The notes under the pieces are model-generated. The model was given only the letters and a program-made list of their open reading frames with translations. It was not told the DNA's origin and searched no databases. The translations under genes were made by a program, and so were the position numbers. A stretch of 64,000 bases of DNA from Mannheimia pernigra (GTDB taxonomy: Bacteria; Pseudomonadota; Gammaproteobacteria; Enterobacterales; Pasteurellaceae): assembly GCF_013377995.1 (NCBI RefSeq), contig NZ_CP055305.1, positions 1,736,001 to 1,800,000 of the forward strand. The letters are read 5' to 3'. Positions 1 through 9,973 of this stretch are shown here, one piece after another; the first letter of the stretch is position 1; every line of letters begins with the position of its first letter.

Positions 1-348
1 TTGCTGAATGCTCATCGGCCCAACCGCTTCCAACTTCGCCAAAATTTGTTTACGAAGATGCAAACGTAACGTTTGCCCTGCTTTAAAGCCAACACGCTCA
101 CGCAAAAAAATCAATAATGCTCTAGCGATGAAACAGCCAAATAATAAAATGATCTCGTTAATAAAAGTGTTCGGAGATAGTTTCTCCACAATCATTTTTT
201 GAAGCATTGTGGCTAGCAACCACATCTGCCCAATCATACATAAACTACTGAATATCCCTAACAGTACATTTAAGTGTATATATTTTTTAATGACTTTCTG
301 CTGACTTTTAAGCCATTTTTGCAATTCGCGTTGGCGTTGTTTTTCCAT
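1..348 (-). CDS. cydD: CydD, thiol reductant ABC exporter subunit (N-terminal part)
   Basis: The first 116 codons run off the left edge of the window. The product begins MEKQRQRELQKWLKSQQK and continues through a transmembrane stretch to a RERVGFKAGQTLR segment. This closely parallels the start of E. coli CydD, including the conserved RERVG..AGQ region just after the first two membrane helices. CydDC is an inner-membrane ABC exporter of glutathione/cysteine needed for assembly of cytochrome bd oxidase. Only part of the membrane domain is visible, so the ATPase motifs cannot be checked. The ATG is at 348. The upstream gap to tamB is about 100 bp and holds an uptake signal word and the tamB terminator. 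Identification rests on recognised sequence similarity. Confidence 0.85.
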   Translation of the reverse strand, partial: MEKQRQRELQKWLKSQQKVIKKYIHLNVLLGIFSSLCMIGQMWLLATMLQKMIVEKLSPNTFINEIILLFGCFIARALLIFLRERVGFKAGQTLRLHLRKQILAKLEAVGPMSIQQ

Positions 349-409
349 AATGTGTAATTTTTTACTTTTTCGACCGCTTGTATAGAGGTGCCATTTTACT
401 ATAAAGAAA

Positions 410-442
410 AAAGGTTGTTAATGTGCCACATTAACAACCTTT
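410..442 (-). terminator. Rho-independent terminator after tamB
   Basis: A near-perfect 14-16 bp inverted repeat (AAAGGTTGTTAATG and its complement) is followed, reading on the minus strand, by a run of T. It lies directly after the tamB stop codon and before cydD. Confidence 0.85.
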
Positions 443-445
443 AGA

Positions 446-3400
446 TTAGAACAATTTATCAAATTGGAAGCGGTACATTAAATCAACCGCTTGGTTTACA
501 TTAGAAACCCATTGCAAATAAAGTCTTCTGGTTAAGTTGTATCTTAATGTGAGTTCGGTTAAAGGAACAAATAAGCCAAAACCATATTTCACACGGAAGC
601 GAGGCGACAGGCTAGCACTCACTTCTACTCTGGTTTTGTCACCGATACCAGCAGTACTTACACTTAAATCTTTTAAGCCAAAAGCACTACCCACATCGCC
701 GAGTAATTTACTGCTTTTTGATAAACTCATACTCAGCAAGGCTGCCGCCATTTCATTACTTGAACCAGGATCGCCGCTACTGTCTAATGAACGCCCTGTC
801 AACACATAAGAAAGTGCTTCATTTTGCGACATTGCAGGATTGGAGAATACTTTCACTGTTGGATTATCCGCCAACCCCGTCACTCGCACACCCGCGGTAA
901 TGTTAGGATCTTCCATTACATCTGGATTCCTAATTGCTTCAATATCTAAGTAAGGCTGCGATGGTGAGCCAGCAAAACTAATATTTCCTTTTTGAATCAA
1001 TAAGTCTTGTCCATAAGCAGCAAAACGGCCTTCATCTAAGCGAACCTGTCCATAAAGCCCTAAACCTTGTTTACCACGGCGAACTGAGAGCGATCCATTT
1101 AAATTACTATTTAAACCATAGGCTTTAACTTTTACATCATTGCCAATGTTAATGTTAATATCTGCATTAATCTCCATTCCTCCAGCCGTTTTATTCGGAA
1201 TAGTCTGTTGATTAAATGGCACTTTTTTTATTGCCGAGCCATCCATAATAACTTCATCATTACTTACTTTAATCGCTTGTTCTGGCAACTCTTCTACTTC
1301 AATTCTTGCCCAAGGTATATCAATATTACCGCTTAAGGTTAATAACGTTGGTGTCGCAACTACTTGAATATCAGGGCTAACTTCTACTCTCGCCAAGTTT
1401 GGAATATCCACTTTAAAGCGGTCTGCTTGTGCGTGAATTCTCGTTCTCCAAGCATTGATATTTCGCCAATCTGCATCACCTTCTAAGAGCAAATCACTTT
1501 CTTTCGTTTTTACTCTCCCACTTAATGTAGAGGTTGCCCCCTGAAAGTTCATCGCTAAATTACCGCCTGTTATATCAAATGGCATAGTCACAGAGCGAAC
1601 TTTTAGATCAGTTAAATTTAGATTACCGTATAGCAATGGCGAGGTCGCTTTACCACTTACTTTTAAGCGAGCATTAATACTTCCATCAACAAAATCACCT
1701 CGATCAAGCAGTGGCTGAACAAGCTTTAAGGTTAATTGATCAATATTGATATTACCCGATAAAGTTCTAGTATTGGTCAGATCTCGAATCACTAAATCGC
1801 TTGAAAGTGTGCCGTTATTTTCAACCTTTAACTTAGATTTCAAGGTTAAATTGTTATCCGCCATTTTCAAATTCATTTTTAATGGCGAAATAGTGAGAGG
1901 GAAAGTACGGCCTCCTTCTATTTTTTGCACAAGTTTTATTGAGTTGGACATTACATCCAAATTAACCTGTGGTTGTTTATCTTTAAACCAAGCAACATCA
2001 CCTTTAGCATTCACGATACCTGAAATTTGACTGGCGTTATCAAGATAATTTTGTAATATTGCCAAATCAAACTTGCGGATATCAAACGGTACTTTACCCT
2101 CTTGTCCTGCATTAAACGCGGTAGGGAAGCAGAGATGAACTTTCGGATTATGCCAGCAATGAGCAGACACATTCGCATTAACCGCCTTATTGTCATATTT
2201 TATATTTACTGCTTTGTCTGTTTGCAGTTTGCCAAACTCAGCAGATTGAATGACTACTTGGCTTAATTGCCCTTCCCAAATTTGTTGCAAGCGGTCAAAT
2301 TTTCCAGAAATTTGCAAATCCACCCCAACTGGATTACCTTTTGAGGTAAATGTTAAGGTATGGTTAGCTTCATTGCCTTTTGCCAATAAAGTGGCACTAT
2401 CTACTTTAATATCATTATAGGCAAATTGACGGAGCTCTAATGATAAATTACCTTGGCTAGCTTTTTCGGTAATAATGTTGCCTTTTGCGATTAAACTTTG
2501 CAGCTTGAATTGTTCATAGCTCACATTTGAGGCAACTAAATCTAAATCCAGATTTGGCTCAGTAAGCTTGCCTGATAACTTCACCTTACCATTTACACTT
2601 GCTTTTAAATTCGGCACTAAACCTTGCAGATTAGGGGCTTTAATGTCAGCATAAAAATCTGACTCTTCACCTAAAATGCCTTTCAGATCAATATTATTTT
2701 CACCATAAATAAGAGATAGACTTGGAACATCTAAAAGTTGCTGATTGTTCGCATTTAGATTTCCCTTTAATTGAAGATTTTTGTTGTTTAACGCACCGTT
2801 AATATCAATATTTGAAATATCCGCTTTCCAATCATTGCCCTTGTTGCCACGTCCTACATAACCTTGAGAAGATAAAGAGCCTGATAATACTGCATTCCAA
2901 TCACCCGCTAACGTTTTTGTATTAATATTGCTCAGCTTAAGCGTTGAGTTCCACTCTACGCCTTCTGTCCAGTCAATTAAACCAACAAGTTGTACGTTGC
3001 CGTCTAACGTATTTAAGTTTAAATCATCAATATTAAAATGCGTTAATGTCCCATTTCCTGTTAAATCAGCGAAACTTGGAGGAATGCCCATTCCTTTAGC
3101 TCTCATTTTTGCTGCCAGATTATAGGCAAAGAGATTGCCGTTTAAACGAATGTCGATATGCTCTAAAACCAGCTTTTCATCGTCTTTTTGTGATGTAAAA
3201 GGATACTTCACCGATTCACTTTTAAGCACTATGTCAAAAGGTGTTTTTTCAGTAGCAAGTTCAATATGACCATCTAACCTAGCATTAATCGCACCCTCTG
3301 TTTTTAGGTTAATAATCGTTTTATCATAGAGCGATCCAGAAAGATTGGCATTGATATAACTAAATGGCAACGCCACATTTGCCTGTTTTGCCGCTATGCC

Positions 3401-4549
3401 TTCTAACTGCCAATTTAATGGATAATTATCTTTAAGTGAGAGCGTACCTGTTGCACTTAGATCACCTAGATCACTTTTTAAGTCCAAACGCTGTAAGCTG
3501 ACGAGCTGATCTTTTGCTTGTGCCTCAATTTGTAAAGACTCTACATTGAGCAACGGAATCGAATCAGCCCAATGATCTTGGTTGGCTTGCGATTTTTGAG
3601 CGACTAAAACATTCGTAATATCAATTTGCTCAATAGTTAAATCTAGCGGTAAAGAAAGGCGAATATCTTTATTCAGAATTGGGTGTTCTAATTGGGTTCT
3701 AATTGCGGCCCAATCTATTTTATTTTTATGATGAGATTGTGTTTCTGTTTCTGCTATAGTTTTTCCCTGCAATTGCTGGAAGCCTTCAGCTAATTTTTCA
3801 TCTGTTTTCTCGACTGCATCTTGAATCACCTGCTCTGCGATTTCTTGTGCATTCGTTGGATTTTTTTCTACCGTGACTGTTGCATTTTCTGACTTAAAAT
3901 CGACCGCTTGTGTCTCTGATGCATCTACTTTTTTTGCAGCTAATAGCAGATTTAAGCCATCTAATCTTGTTGGGTGAATAATAACTTCACGGTCTTTGCC
4001 AGAAATTGAGGTATTTAAGTGATTGAGATGAATATCCATATCATCAACACTAACCTCAATATTCTCTAATGTAATATTTTTCGCTGAAATGCCTAGTGGT
4101 AAATTTAACTCAGTAAACGGCTTATTTTCTTTTTCTGGAGAACGAGGTAATTTAGTCGTATCAATAGCAACTTTAGCATCTTTCACATTAAAATCATTTA
4201 AACAAACCTCGTACTTAATCAAGCAGTTAAAATCAATATGTAAATTCGATTTACCTAGTTGTACATTCACACCATCTATGACAAATTGAGTATCGGAAAG
4301 GACTAATCCATCTTGAATACTGCCTTCTACTTTACCAATTTCTAAAGGTTCAATAATTTCAGCCACCCATTGTACTGTTTTACGTTGTCCAAAGCCCGTA
4401 GATAAAAATAAAATGAGGGAAAAGAGAAGTGCTAAAATAATGCAAATCCCCCATTTTAAGAAACGCCATTTTGACTTATTTTGAGGCACTTTATGTTGCG
4501 ACTGTGCTTCTGTATTATCAGTTATTTGTTGTTTTTCTTCATTCATCAT
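446..4549 (-). CDS. tamB: TamB, translocation and assembly module subunit
   Basis: This 1367-residue protein has one N-terminal membrane anchor (about residues 30-52) and then a very long, low-complexity beta-rich region. Such repetitive amphipathic strands form the hydrophobic groove typical of AsmA-like/TamB proteins. The C-terminal part ends in the TamB domain, with the typical segments LYGQVRLDEGRFAAYGQDL, RNPDVMEDPNITAGVRVTG and NEALSYVLTGR. TamB spans the periplasm and works with the Omp85 protein TamA in outer-membrane biogenesis; family members are also implicated in phospholipid transport. tamA lies immediately upstream, as usual. Length fits the family (E. coli about 1259). Two ATG codons are adjacent at the start; either could be used. 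Confidence 0.93.
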   Translation of the reverse strand: MMNEEKQQITDNTEAQSQHKVPQNKSKWRFLKWGICIILALLFSLILFLSTGFGQRKTVQWVAEIIEPLEIGKVEGSIQDGLVLSDTQFVIDGVNVQLGKSNLHIDFNCLIKYEVCLNDFNVKDAKVAIDTTKLPRSPEKENKPFTELNLPLGISAKNITLENIEVSVDDMDIHLNHLNTSISGKDREVIIHPTRLDGLNLLLAAKKVDASETQAVDFKSENATVTVEKNPTNAQEIAEQVIQDAVEKTDEKLAEGFQQLQGKTIAETETQSHHKNKIDWAAIRTQLEHPILNKDIRLSLPLDLTIEQIDITNVLVAQKSQANQDHWADSIPLLNVESLQIEAQAKDQLVSLQRLDLKSDLGDLSATGTLSLKDNYPLNWQLEGIAAKQANVALPFSYINANLSGSLYDKTIINLKTEGAINARLDGHIELATEKTPFDIVLKSESVKYPFTSQKDDEKLVLEHIDIRLNGNLFAYNLAAKMRAKGMGIPPSFADLTGNGTLTHFNIDDLNLNTLDGNVQLVGLIDWTEGVEWNSTLKLSNINTKTLAGDWNAVLSGSLSSQGYVGRGNKGNDWKADISNIDINGALNNKNLQLKGNLNANNQQLLDVPSLSLIYGENNIDLKGILGEESDFYADIKAPNLQGLVPNLKASVNGKVKLSGKLTEPNLDLDLVASNVSYEQFKLQSLIAKGNIITEKASQGNLSLELRQFAYNDIKVDSATLLAKGNEANHTLTFTSKGNPVGVDLQISGKFDRLQQIWEGQLSQVVIQSAEFGKLQTDKAVNIKYDNKAVNANVSAHCWHNPKVHLCFPTAFNAGQEGKVPFDIRKFDLAILQNYLDNASQISGIVNAKGDVAWFKDKQPQVNLDVMSNSIKLVQKIEGGRTFPLTISPLKMNLKMADNNLTLKSKLKVENNGTLSSDLVIRDLTNTRTLSGNINIDQLTLKLVQPLLDRGDFVDGSINARLKVSGKATSPLLYGNLNLTDLKVRSVTMPFDITGGNLAMNFQGATSTLSGRVKTKESDLLLEGDADWRNINAWRTRIHAQADRFKVDIPNLARVEVSPDIQVVATPTLLTLSGNIDIPWARIEVEELPEQAIKVSNDEVIMDGSAIKKVPFNQQTIPNKTAGGMEINADININIGNDVKVKAYGLNSNLNGSLSVRRGKQGLGLYGQVRLDEGRFAAYGQDLLIQKGNISFAGSPSQPYLDIEAIRNPDVMEDPNITAGVRVTGLADNPTVKVFSNPAMSQNEALSYVLTGRSLDSSGDPGSSNEMAAALLSMSLSKSSKLLGDVGSAFGLKDLSVSTAGIGDKTRVEVSASLSPRFRVKYGFGLFVPLTELTLRYNLTRRLYLQWVSNVNQAVDLMYRFQFDKLF

Positions 4550-4609
4550 TTTAAATACTTAATAGTAGTGTGATAAAAGTAAATACTGAGTAAAATAATA
4601 CTGCTTGTA

Positions 4610-6445
4610 TTAAATATCTGAGCCTAAACCGATGTAAATTTGGACACCACGTTTACCTTCAGGCGATTTTACTGGTGCGCCAACATCAAATTTAATAGCA
4701 CCGACAGGAGAAACCCAACGAACCCCTAGCCCAGAGCCATGATGTAGTGCTTTTGTTTTAAACTTATTTGACGCTAAACCCACATCATAAAACATTGCTC
4801 CCCACCAATTTGGGTAAACTTGATATTGATATTCTACTGTCCCTGTCGCTAAATGCGAACTGCCTACTCGTTTTCCTGTAGCGGGATCACGTGGCGAAAT
4901 CTCTTTATAACCAAAACCACGCACACTCATATCTCCCCCAGCAAAAAAACGTAATGAAGGAGGAATACGTTCAAACTGGTTAGCTTTCAAATACCCTAAT
5001 TCTGCTCTTAGATAGAAACGATGGTTATTAATATAAGTTCTCACAAAAGATGTAGATGCTTTATAACTATAAAAATTCACATCCGAACCGAACGCTTTAC
5101 TCCCCCAATTCACTGTTAGCCTCTGGCTATCCCCCCATAATGGATAAGGTTTACCATCTGTACGAGTGCGGTTTAACGAAGCAGTTGGGTAAATCAGTAA
5201 GGTTTTAAATTTATCACGTGCTTGAGTAAAAGAATCATAACGAGCTTTGACACCTGCTGAAAACGACCAACCAGTGGTATGCGTCCAATAGCGTTTTAAT
5301 CCTAAAGTTGCTGCTGTTGATTTAGTATCTTTTTGATCTTCATTTTCAAATGTACCCGAAAATTGGTAATAGTAATGCAGCGGATCTTCTTTTAGTGGAA
5401 CGTTATAACCAAACTCAAATCTCTGCTCAGGAGTAGAAACATAAGTTCGAGTCTCAATGCTGTGCCCTCGCTTGTTTAGCCAAGGCTTTTTCCAGTTAAA
5501 TTGTAAACGTGGTCCAATCTGAGTTTCATAACCGATACCAACTTCAACCTCATTTTTCTTCTTCGGTTGAAAAAGAATATTTAAATCAACAATTTTAGCT
5601 TGCTCATTTAAATGAGGCTCAACAATAACCGACGAGAACCAGTTACTAGATAAATAATCTTGGGTTAAAATAGAAAGCTCGTTAGCAAAATAAGGTTCGC
5701 CTGAACGTATTCGTAGAATATTTTGCAAATACTCTTCCTTAATTTGGCTATCTACAAAGCGAATTTTCCCGTAGCGATAGCGAATACCGCTATCGTAACC
5801 TAAACGCCAATCAGCTTTATGATCCGTTGGATAAACTTCTAAACGATGATAAAGCCAATGCCCATCAAAATAGCCTTTACTAAATGCCTTACTTTCAATA
5901 CTACTTTTAAAGCTTTCATAAGTTTTATGGTTTAAGCGAGAACCTTGCTTCGGCACTTTTTTGATAAGATGAGCAAAATCCCCATCATTTCTTGCCTCAC
6001 CTTGTAACAAGATATCCGTTTCATCAATTTTAACTACTTCTTTATCTAACTGCACATTTAGCACTAACGAAGGCTTTTTGCCTTGTTGTGGAACTTGCAT
6101 AAATTGATATTCGCTATTGTAGTAACCCAAGGCACGTAGTGCTTTATCTACAGTTGTTTGCACTAAATATTGATGGCGTTTAGAACCATCTGCATACTGA
6201 TTGGCAAGTTGACCTAAATACAAATCAACGTTTTTTTTCGCTTCTTTATCGTGAATACCTTTCACTTCTAAAGTTACTAATGCTTCAACCTTTTCTTTTT
6301 CATTAGGTTCGTCTGTGAGTTTGTCTTCTAACGATCTAATCCTATTGGCATCAACATCTGTAATTCTATGTTGTTGATTAGCCTGAGCCATTGAAGTAAA
6401 GACAACTAAGCAACAGAATGTTAAAAAATGTAATTTTGTATTCAT
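4610..6445 (-). CDS. tamA: TamA, outer membrane Omp85-family assembly protein
   Basis: The open frame extends further upstream, but I chose the ATG at 6445. It follows an AAGG ribosome site and opens a good signal peptide (MNTKLHFLTFCCLVVFTSM, cleavage near AQA). The 611-residue product has three N-terminal POTRA-like modules (roughly residues 25-270) and a C-terminal 16-strand barrel. The barrel contains the Omp85 lid-lock type motif VRGFGYKEISPRD and ends in a terminal beta signal. TamA sits in the outer membrane and pairs with TamB for insertion of some outer-membrane proteins such as autotransporters. Its stop is 60 bp before tamB, so the two are probably co-transcribed. The gene starts 13 bp after the deacetylase gene. 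Confidence 0.92.
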   Translation of the reverse strand: MNTKLHFLTFCCLVVFTSMAQANQQHRITDVDANRIRSLEDKLTDEPNEKEKVEALVTLEVKGIHDKEAKKNVDLYLGQLANQYADGSKRHQYLVQTTVDKALRALGYYNSEYQFMQVPQQGKKPSLVLNVQLDKEVVKIDETDILLQGEARNDGDFAHLIKKVPKQGSRLNHKTYESFKSSIESKAFSKGYFDGHWLYHRLEVYPTDHKADWRLGYDSGIRYRYGKIRFVDSQIKEEYLQNILRIRSGEPYFANELSILTQDYLSSNWFSSVIVEPHLNEQAKIVDLNILFQPKKKNEVEVGIGYETQIGPRLQFNWKKPWLNKRGHSIETRTYVSTPEQRFEFGYNVPLKEDPLHYYYQFSGTFENEDQKDTKSTAATLGLKRYWTHTTGWSFSAGVKARYDSFTQARDKFKTLLIYPTASLNRTRTDGKPYPLWGDSQRLTVNWGSKAFGSDVNFYSYKASTSFVRTYINNHRFYLRAELGYLKANQFERIPPSLRFFAGGDMSVRGFGYKEISPRDPATGKRVGSSHLATGTVEYQYQVYPNWWGAMFYDVGLASNKFKTKALHHGSGLGVRWVSPVGAIKFDVGAPVKSPEGKRGVQIYIGLGSDI

Positions 6446-6458
6446 TGGTAACCTTTTA

Positions 6459-7298
6459 TTATTTTGGAATACCGCGTAACAGCGGCACGCTTTCATAAGG
6501 TGGCACAGAAGTTAGTGCAGGCTCTTGCTCAAATATCATAATGAAGGGTTTTTCTGGCACAACTTTTTCATTTCGCCATAATGCTCCTACCCCAATTAAT
6601 TCAATATCTTTAGGCAACTGAGCTAAATTTTGTTTAAGTACACTAATTGTATTCTTGCGAGGATGCCCAATTACCACGGCTACGCCATTTTTTCGGGCAT
6701 ATTGAATTGCCAATGCAAATTGTTTTTGTACATCAGAAAGTAGATCGCTATCATCTAAAAAAATATCTCGCTCTAACGTTTTCACGCCAAATTCACGAGC
6801 TGTTTTGGCAGCAACACTACTGCCAATCGTTTTACTATCTAAAAAGAACAGGGCATTTTCTTTCAATACGTTCATTAAATGTTGCATTGTTGCCAAATCT
6901 GACGTTGCACCACTGCCCATATGGTTATTTAAACCAATCGCATAAGGCACTCGGCTACGAGCAGACTCAACAAGTTTACGAATTTTTTCTTCGCTATCGC
7001 CAATTTTAACACCGACTTCAATGAATTTTTTAGATTTCGGCTCCATCGGCAAATGGATTAAAATATCACGCTTTTGAGCATAAGCATCGGTAGCCCGTTC
7101 TTCAGCATAAGGAGCTGCAGGAATAATCGCAACGCTCACTTCTTTGGGAAGTGATAAGATTTCAAGATCGCCTTTAACGCGATAGCCCACATCATCAATT
7201 ACAATCGCTAACTTTGCGGCTTGTGCAAGCGGTGAAAAAAGTAGAAAAATTTGCAAAAAATTCTTAAAATTTAACCGCTTGTAAATCTGTTTTAGCAT
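6459..7298 (-). CDS. Divergent polysaccharide deacetylase family protein (YibQ-like)
   Basis: This 279-residue protein has a signal peptide (about residues 1-27) followed by AKLAIVIDDVGYR, the opening strand of the divergent polysaccharide deacetylase (DUF610/YibQ) family. Further family motifs are ILIHLPMEP, GLNNHMGSGAT and VVIGHPRKNT. These motifs hold the Asp and His residues expected for a NodB-like metal-dependent fold. Its exact substrate is not established; gene order next to envC is common in gammaproteobacteria and hints at a cell-envelope role. The ATG directly abuts the envC stop codon (TAGATG), so translation is probably coupled. The signal peptide is encoded by two facing uptake signal words (see findings). 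Confidence 0.85.
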   Translation of the reverse strand: MLKQIYKRLNFKNFLQIFLLFSPLAQAAKLAIVIDDVGYRVKGDLEILSLPKEVSVAIIPAAPYAEERATDAYAQKRDILIHLPMEPKSKKFIEVGVKIGDSEEKIRKLVESARSRVPYAIGLNNHMGSGATSDLATMQHLMNVLKENALFFLDSKTIGSSVAAKTAREFGVKTLERDIFLDDSDLLSDVQKQFALAIQYARKNGVAVVIGHPRKNTISVLKQNLAQLPKDIELIGVGALWRNEKVVPEKPFIMIFEQEPALTSVPPYESVPLLRGIPK

Positions 7299-8441
7299 CT
7301 ATTTCACCAAATTTAGGGGGTTAATCGGTCTGCCTTTACGAGTTATTCCAAAATAGAGTGCAGAGCTACTTTGACCGCCTGTATTTCCCACTTTTGCAAT
7401 AATTTGACCCGTATTTACTCGGCTACCTTTATTTACTAAAATAGATTGGTTATAACCATAAAGGGAAATGTCACCATTACCGTGATCAATTGCCACCATA
7501 TTGCCATAGCCAGCGAGCCATTCTACCATAATTACTCTGCCGCTTGCCATTGCTTTTACAGACGTCCCCGCAGCCGCACCAATCACAACACCATGCCAAT
7601 TATTGCCAAATTTAGTTATGATATTCCCCGAAACTGGCATAATATATCTGCCTGACGTAATTAATGTATCTATTTTATTTGCATTTTTAGAGGATTTAGC
7701 CTGTTCCTTCGCTTCTCTATTTTGTGCTTGTTGTGATTCTCTCTGTGCCTTTTCTAATTGTTCTCTTAATGCTATTTCATTATTACGTAAGTTTTCTAAA
7801 CGGCTTTCCTCTTTTTCCAAGGTTTTATTAAGAGAACGTAATGTGCTTTCACGCTGGCTCTGTACTTTCTTTAAATTTCTTTCTTGCTTCTTCTGCTCAC
7901 TCAGCTGTGCCTGGTGATCTTTCTGTTGTCCTTTCAACTCATCATTTCTGGCTTTTAAATCTGCTTGCGTTTTGCGAATATCAACAATGGCATCAATACG
8001 AATATTATTCATATGCTCATAATAAGCGGTCATTCTTTCCACATTTTTTGTCTCTTCAGACATTAAACGTGCTAGAACCGATGGATTTACCCCTGAACGA
8101 TACGCCGAATCTAACTGCTCTTTTAATCGCTCTTTTTGCTCTTTTTCTTGATTTTCTAAACGAGTGATTTCCGCCTCAGTTGCTTTAATGGTTCTGCTCA
8201 CTTCACTTAACGACATCTGAGTTTGTTGCAACTTATCCAGCACTTTTCCCATTTCTACCTCTTGAGTTTTAAGTGTGGATTGCAATTCGTTACGTTTTTG
8301 CTTCTGCTCATTAATTTTTGAAGCTTGCTGTTGAATTTTTTGCTGAATTTGATTTAGATTATTCGCAAAAGAAAACGATACAGAAATGCTCATTGCCCCG
8401 CCTAAAATGGCAGCCCAAGTGTAAGAATTTATTCGTTTCAC
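7299..8441 (-). CDS. envC: EnvC, murein hydrolase activator
   Basis: The 380-residue protein starts with GTG at 8441 after an AAGG site. It has a signal peptide (cleavage near SFA), a long coiled coil (about residues 28-250, rich in Q, K and E) and a C-terminal LytM/M23 domain. In the last domain the zinc ligands of active peptidases are degenerate: the usual HxxxD is replaced near NNWHGVVIGA and the HxH by SALYFGI. This is the pattern of EnvC, which activates the amidases AmiA/AmiB at the division septum instead of cutting peptidoglycan itself. It is the first gene of the envC-yibQ-tamA-tamB series and is divergent from gpmA. Confidence 0.9.
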   Translation of the reverse strand: MKRINSYTWAAILGGAMSISVSFSFANNLNQIQQKIQQQASKINEQKQKRNELQSTLKTQEVEMGKVLDKLQQTQMSLSEVSRTIKATEAEITRLENQEKEQKERLKEQLDSAYRSGVNPSVLARLMSEETKNVERMTAYYEHMNNIRIDAIVDIRKTQADLKARNDELKGQQKDHQAQLSEQKKQERNLKKVQSQRESTLRSLNKTLEKEESRLENLRNNEIALREQLEKAQRESQQAQNREAKEQAKSSKNANKIDTLITSGRYIMPVSGNIITKFGNNWHGVVIGAAAGTSVKAMASGRVIMVEWLAGYGNMVAIDHGNGDISLYGYNQSILVNKGSRVNTGQIIAKVGNTGGQSSSALYFGITRKGRPINPLNLVK

Positions 8442-8609
8442 AAATATACCTTTTAATCCAAAACATTACGAGGCTATATTCTAGTCGGTTATTTGCTCAA
8501 GATCAGCTTTTTAGTGAAAGAATTTAACTATCTATTTAAAAATCTAACAAATTTTGTTATAAATAGCACAGTTTACACCCATTAATTTTACTCAATGTAA
8601 GGAGTTGTT

Positions 8610-9293
8610 ATGAAATTAGTCTTTATCCGCCACGGTTTTAGTGAATGGAATGCTAAAAATTTATTTACTGGTTGGCGTGATGTGAATTTAACAGAGCGTG
8701 GTATTGAAGAAGCGAAATCTGCTGGTCAAAAATTAAAAGAGGCAGGCTTTGAATTTGATATTGCCTTCACTTCCGTTTTAACCCGTGCAATTAAAACTTG
8801 TAATATTGTATTAGAAGAATCTAGCCAATTATGGGTTCCACAAATCAAGAATTGGCGTTTAAACGAGCGTCATTACGGTGCATTACAAGGTTTAGACAAA
8901 AAAGAAACCGCTGAAAAATATGGCGATGAACAAGTTCATATTTGGCGTCGTTCTTACGATATTTCACCACCAGATTTAGACCCACAAGATCCCAACTCTG
9001 CTCATAACGACCGCCGTTATGCAAACTTACCGAAAGATTTAATTCCAAACGCAGAAAACTTGAAAATCACGCTTGAGCGTGTATTACCATTCTGGGAAGA
9101 TCAAATTGCCCCTGCGTTAATTTCAGGTAAAACCGTACTAGTTACCGCACACGGTAACTCACTTCGTGCGTTAGCAAAACACATTGAAGGCATTTCTGAT
9201 GCGGACATTATGGATTTAGAAATCCCAACTGGTCAGCCATTAGTGTATGAGTTAGATGATAACTTAAAAGTAATCAGCAAACGTTACTTATAA
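8610..9293 (+). CDS. gpmA: 2,3-bisphosphoglycerate-dependent phosphoglycerate mutase
   Basis: The 227-residue enzyme interconverts 3- and 2-phosphoglycerate in glycolysis. The histidine phosphatase motif RHGFSEWN (catalytic His8) opens the protein. NERHYGALQG, RRSYDISPPDLD and the second catalytic histidine in TAHGNSLRAL follow. Length and motifs match Pasteurellaceae GpmA closely, including F instead of the usual Q/E after RHG. An AAGGAG ribosome site lies just before the ATG. The gene stands alone between divergent envC and convergent frr and ends in a shared hairpin terminator. Confidence 0.97.
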   Translation: MKLVFIRHGFSEWNAKNLFTGWRDVNLTERGIEEAKSAGQKLKEAGFEFDIAFTSVLTRAIKTCNIVLEESSQLWVPQIKNWRLNERHYGALQGLDKKETAEKYGDEQVHIWRRSYDISPPDLDPQDPNSAHNDRRYANLPKDLIPNAENLKITLERVLPFWEDQIAPALISGKTVLVTAHGNSLRALAKHIEGISDADIMDLEIPTGQPLVYELDDNLKVISKRYL

Positions 9294-9310
9294 TAGTAAA
9301 GTTTTTATAA

Positions 9311-9346
9311 AAATAAACCGCTTGTATTGCTACAAGCGGTTTATTT
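9311..9346. terminator. Bidirectional terminator built from paired uptake signal words
   Basis: A perfect 16-bp stem (AAATAAACCGCTTGTA and its complement) closes a TTGC loop. Each arm contains one ACAAGCGGT uptake word, and T-rich sequence follows in both directions. It separates convergent gpmA and frr. Confidence 0.9.
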
Positions 9347-9364
9347 TTACCTATTTTTTGCAAA

Positions 9365-9922
9365 TTAGAAATCTAACAGTTCTTTTTCTTTTGCCGCTAG
9401 CACTTCATCTACTTTTTTTATGTAAGTATCGGTAATTTTTTGGATATCTTCTTCAGCTTTATGTTGTTCATTTTCGCTGATTTCTTTATCTTTTAGTAAC
9501 GCTTTGATTTGGTCATTAGCATCGCGGCGTACGTTGCGGATTGCCACTTTACCTTGTTCACCTTCAGATTTTACGATTTTAATTAAATCTCGACGGCGTT
9601 CCTCTGTTAATGGTGGAAGTGGAACACGTATTGTAGTGCCCGCAGATGATGGATTTAAACCTAAATCTGAGGTCAAAATGGCTTTTTCGACCGCAGAAAT
9701 TAGCGATTTATCAAATACGTTTACCGCTAATGTACGAGCATCTTCTGCTACTACGTTAGCAACTTGGCGTAAAGGCGTGGCGGAGCCGTAATATTCGACT
9801 TGAATACCGTCTAATAAAGAAGGTTGTGCACGACCTGTACGAATTTTTGCAATATGACCTTTTAAAGCATCTAAGCTTTTTTCCATACGATCTTGTGTAT
9901 CTTTTTTGATTTCATTAATCAT
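9365..9922 (-). CDS. frr: Ribosome recycling factor
   Basis: The 185-residue protein has the standard RRF length and sequence (MEKSLDALKGHIAKIRTGRA near the start, RVPLPPLTEERR and RNVRRDAND in the middle). RRF with EF-G splits post-termination ribosomes in the cytoplasm. The gene follows pyrH by about 50 bp in the conserved rpsB-tsf-pyrH-frr order and has an AAAGGA ribosome site. Confidence 0.97.
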   Translation of the reverse strand: MINEIKKDTQDRMEKSLDALKGHIAKIRTGRAQPSLLDGIQVEYYGSATPLRQVANVVAEDARTLAVNVFDKSLISAVEKAILTSDLGLNPSSAGTTIRVPLPPLTEERRRDLIKIVKSEGEQGKVAIRNVRRDANDQIKALLKDKEISENEQHKAEEDIQKITDTYIKKVDEVLAAKEKELLDF

Positions 9923-9973
9923 TGATTTTTTATCCTTTTACTTAAAACAGAGAGTTTAAAACCGAGAAATAAA

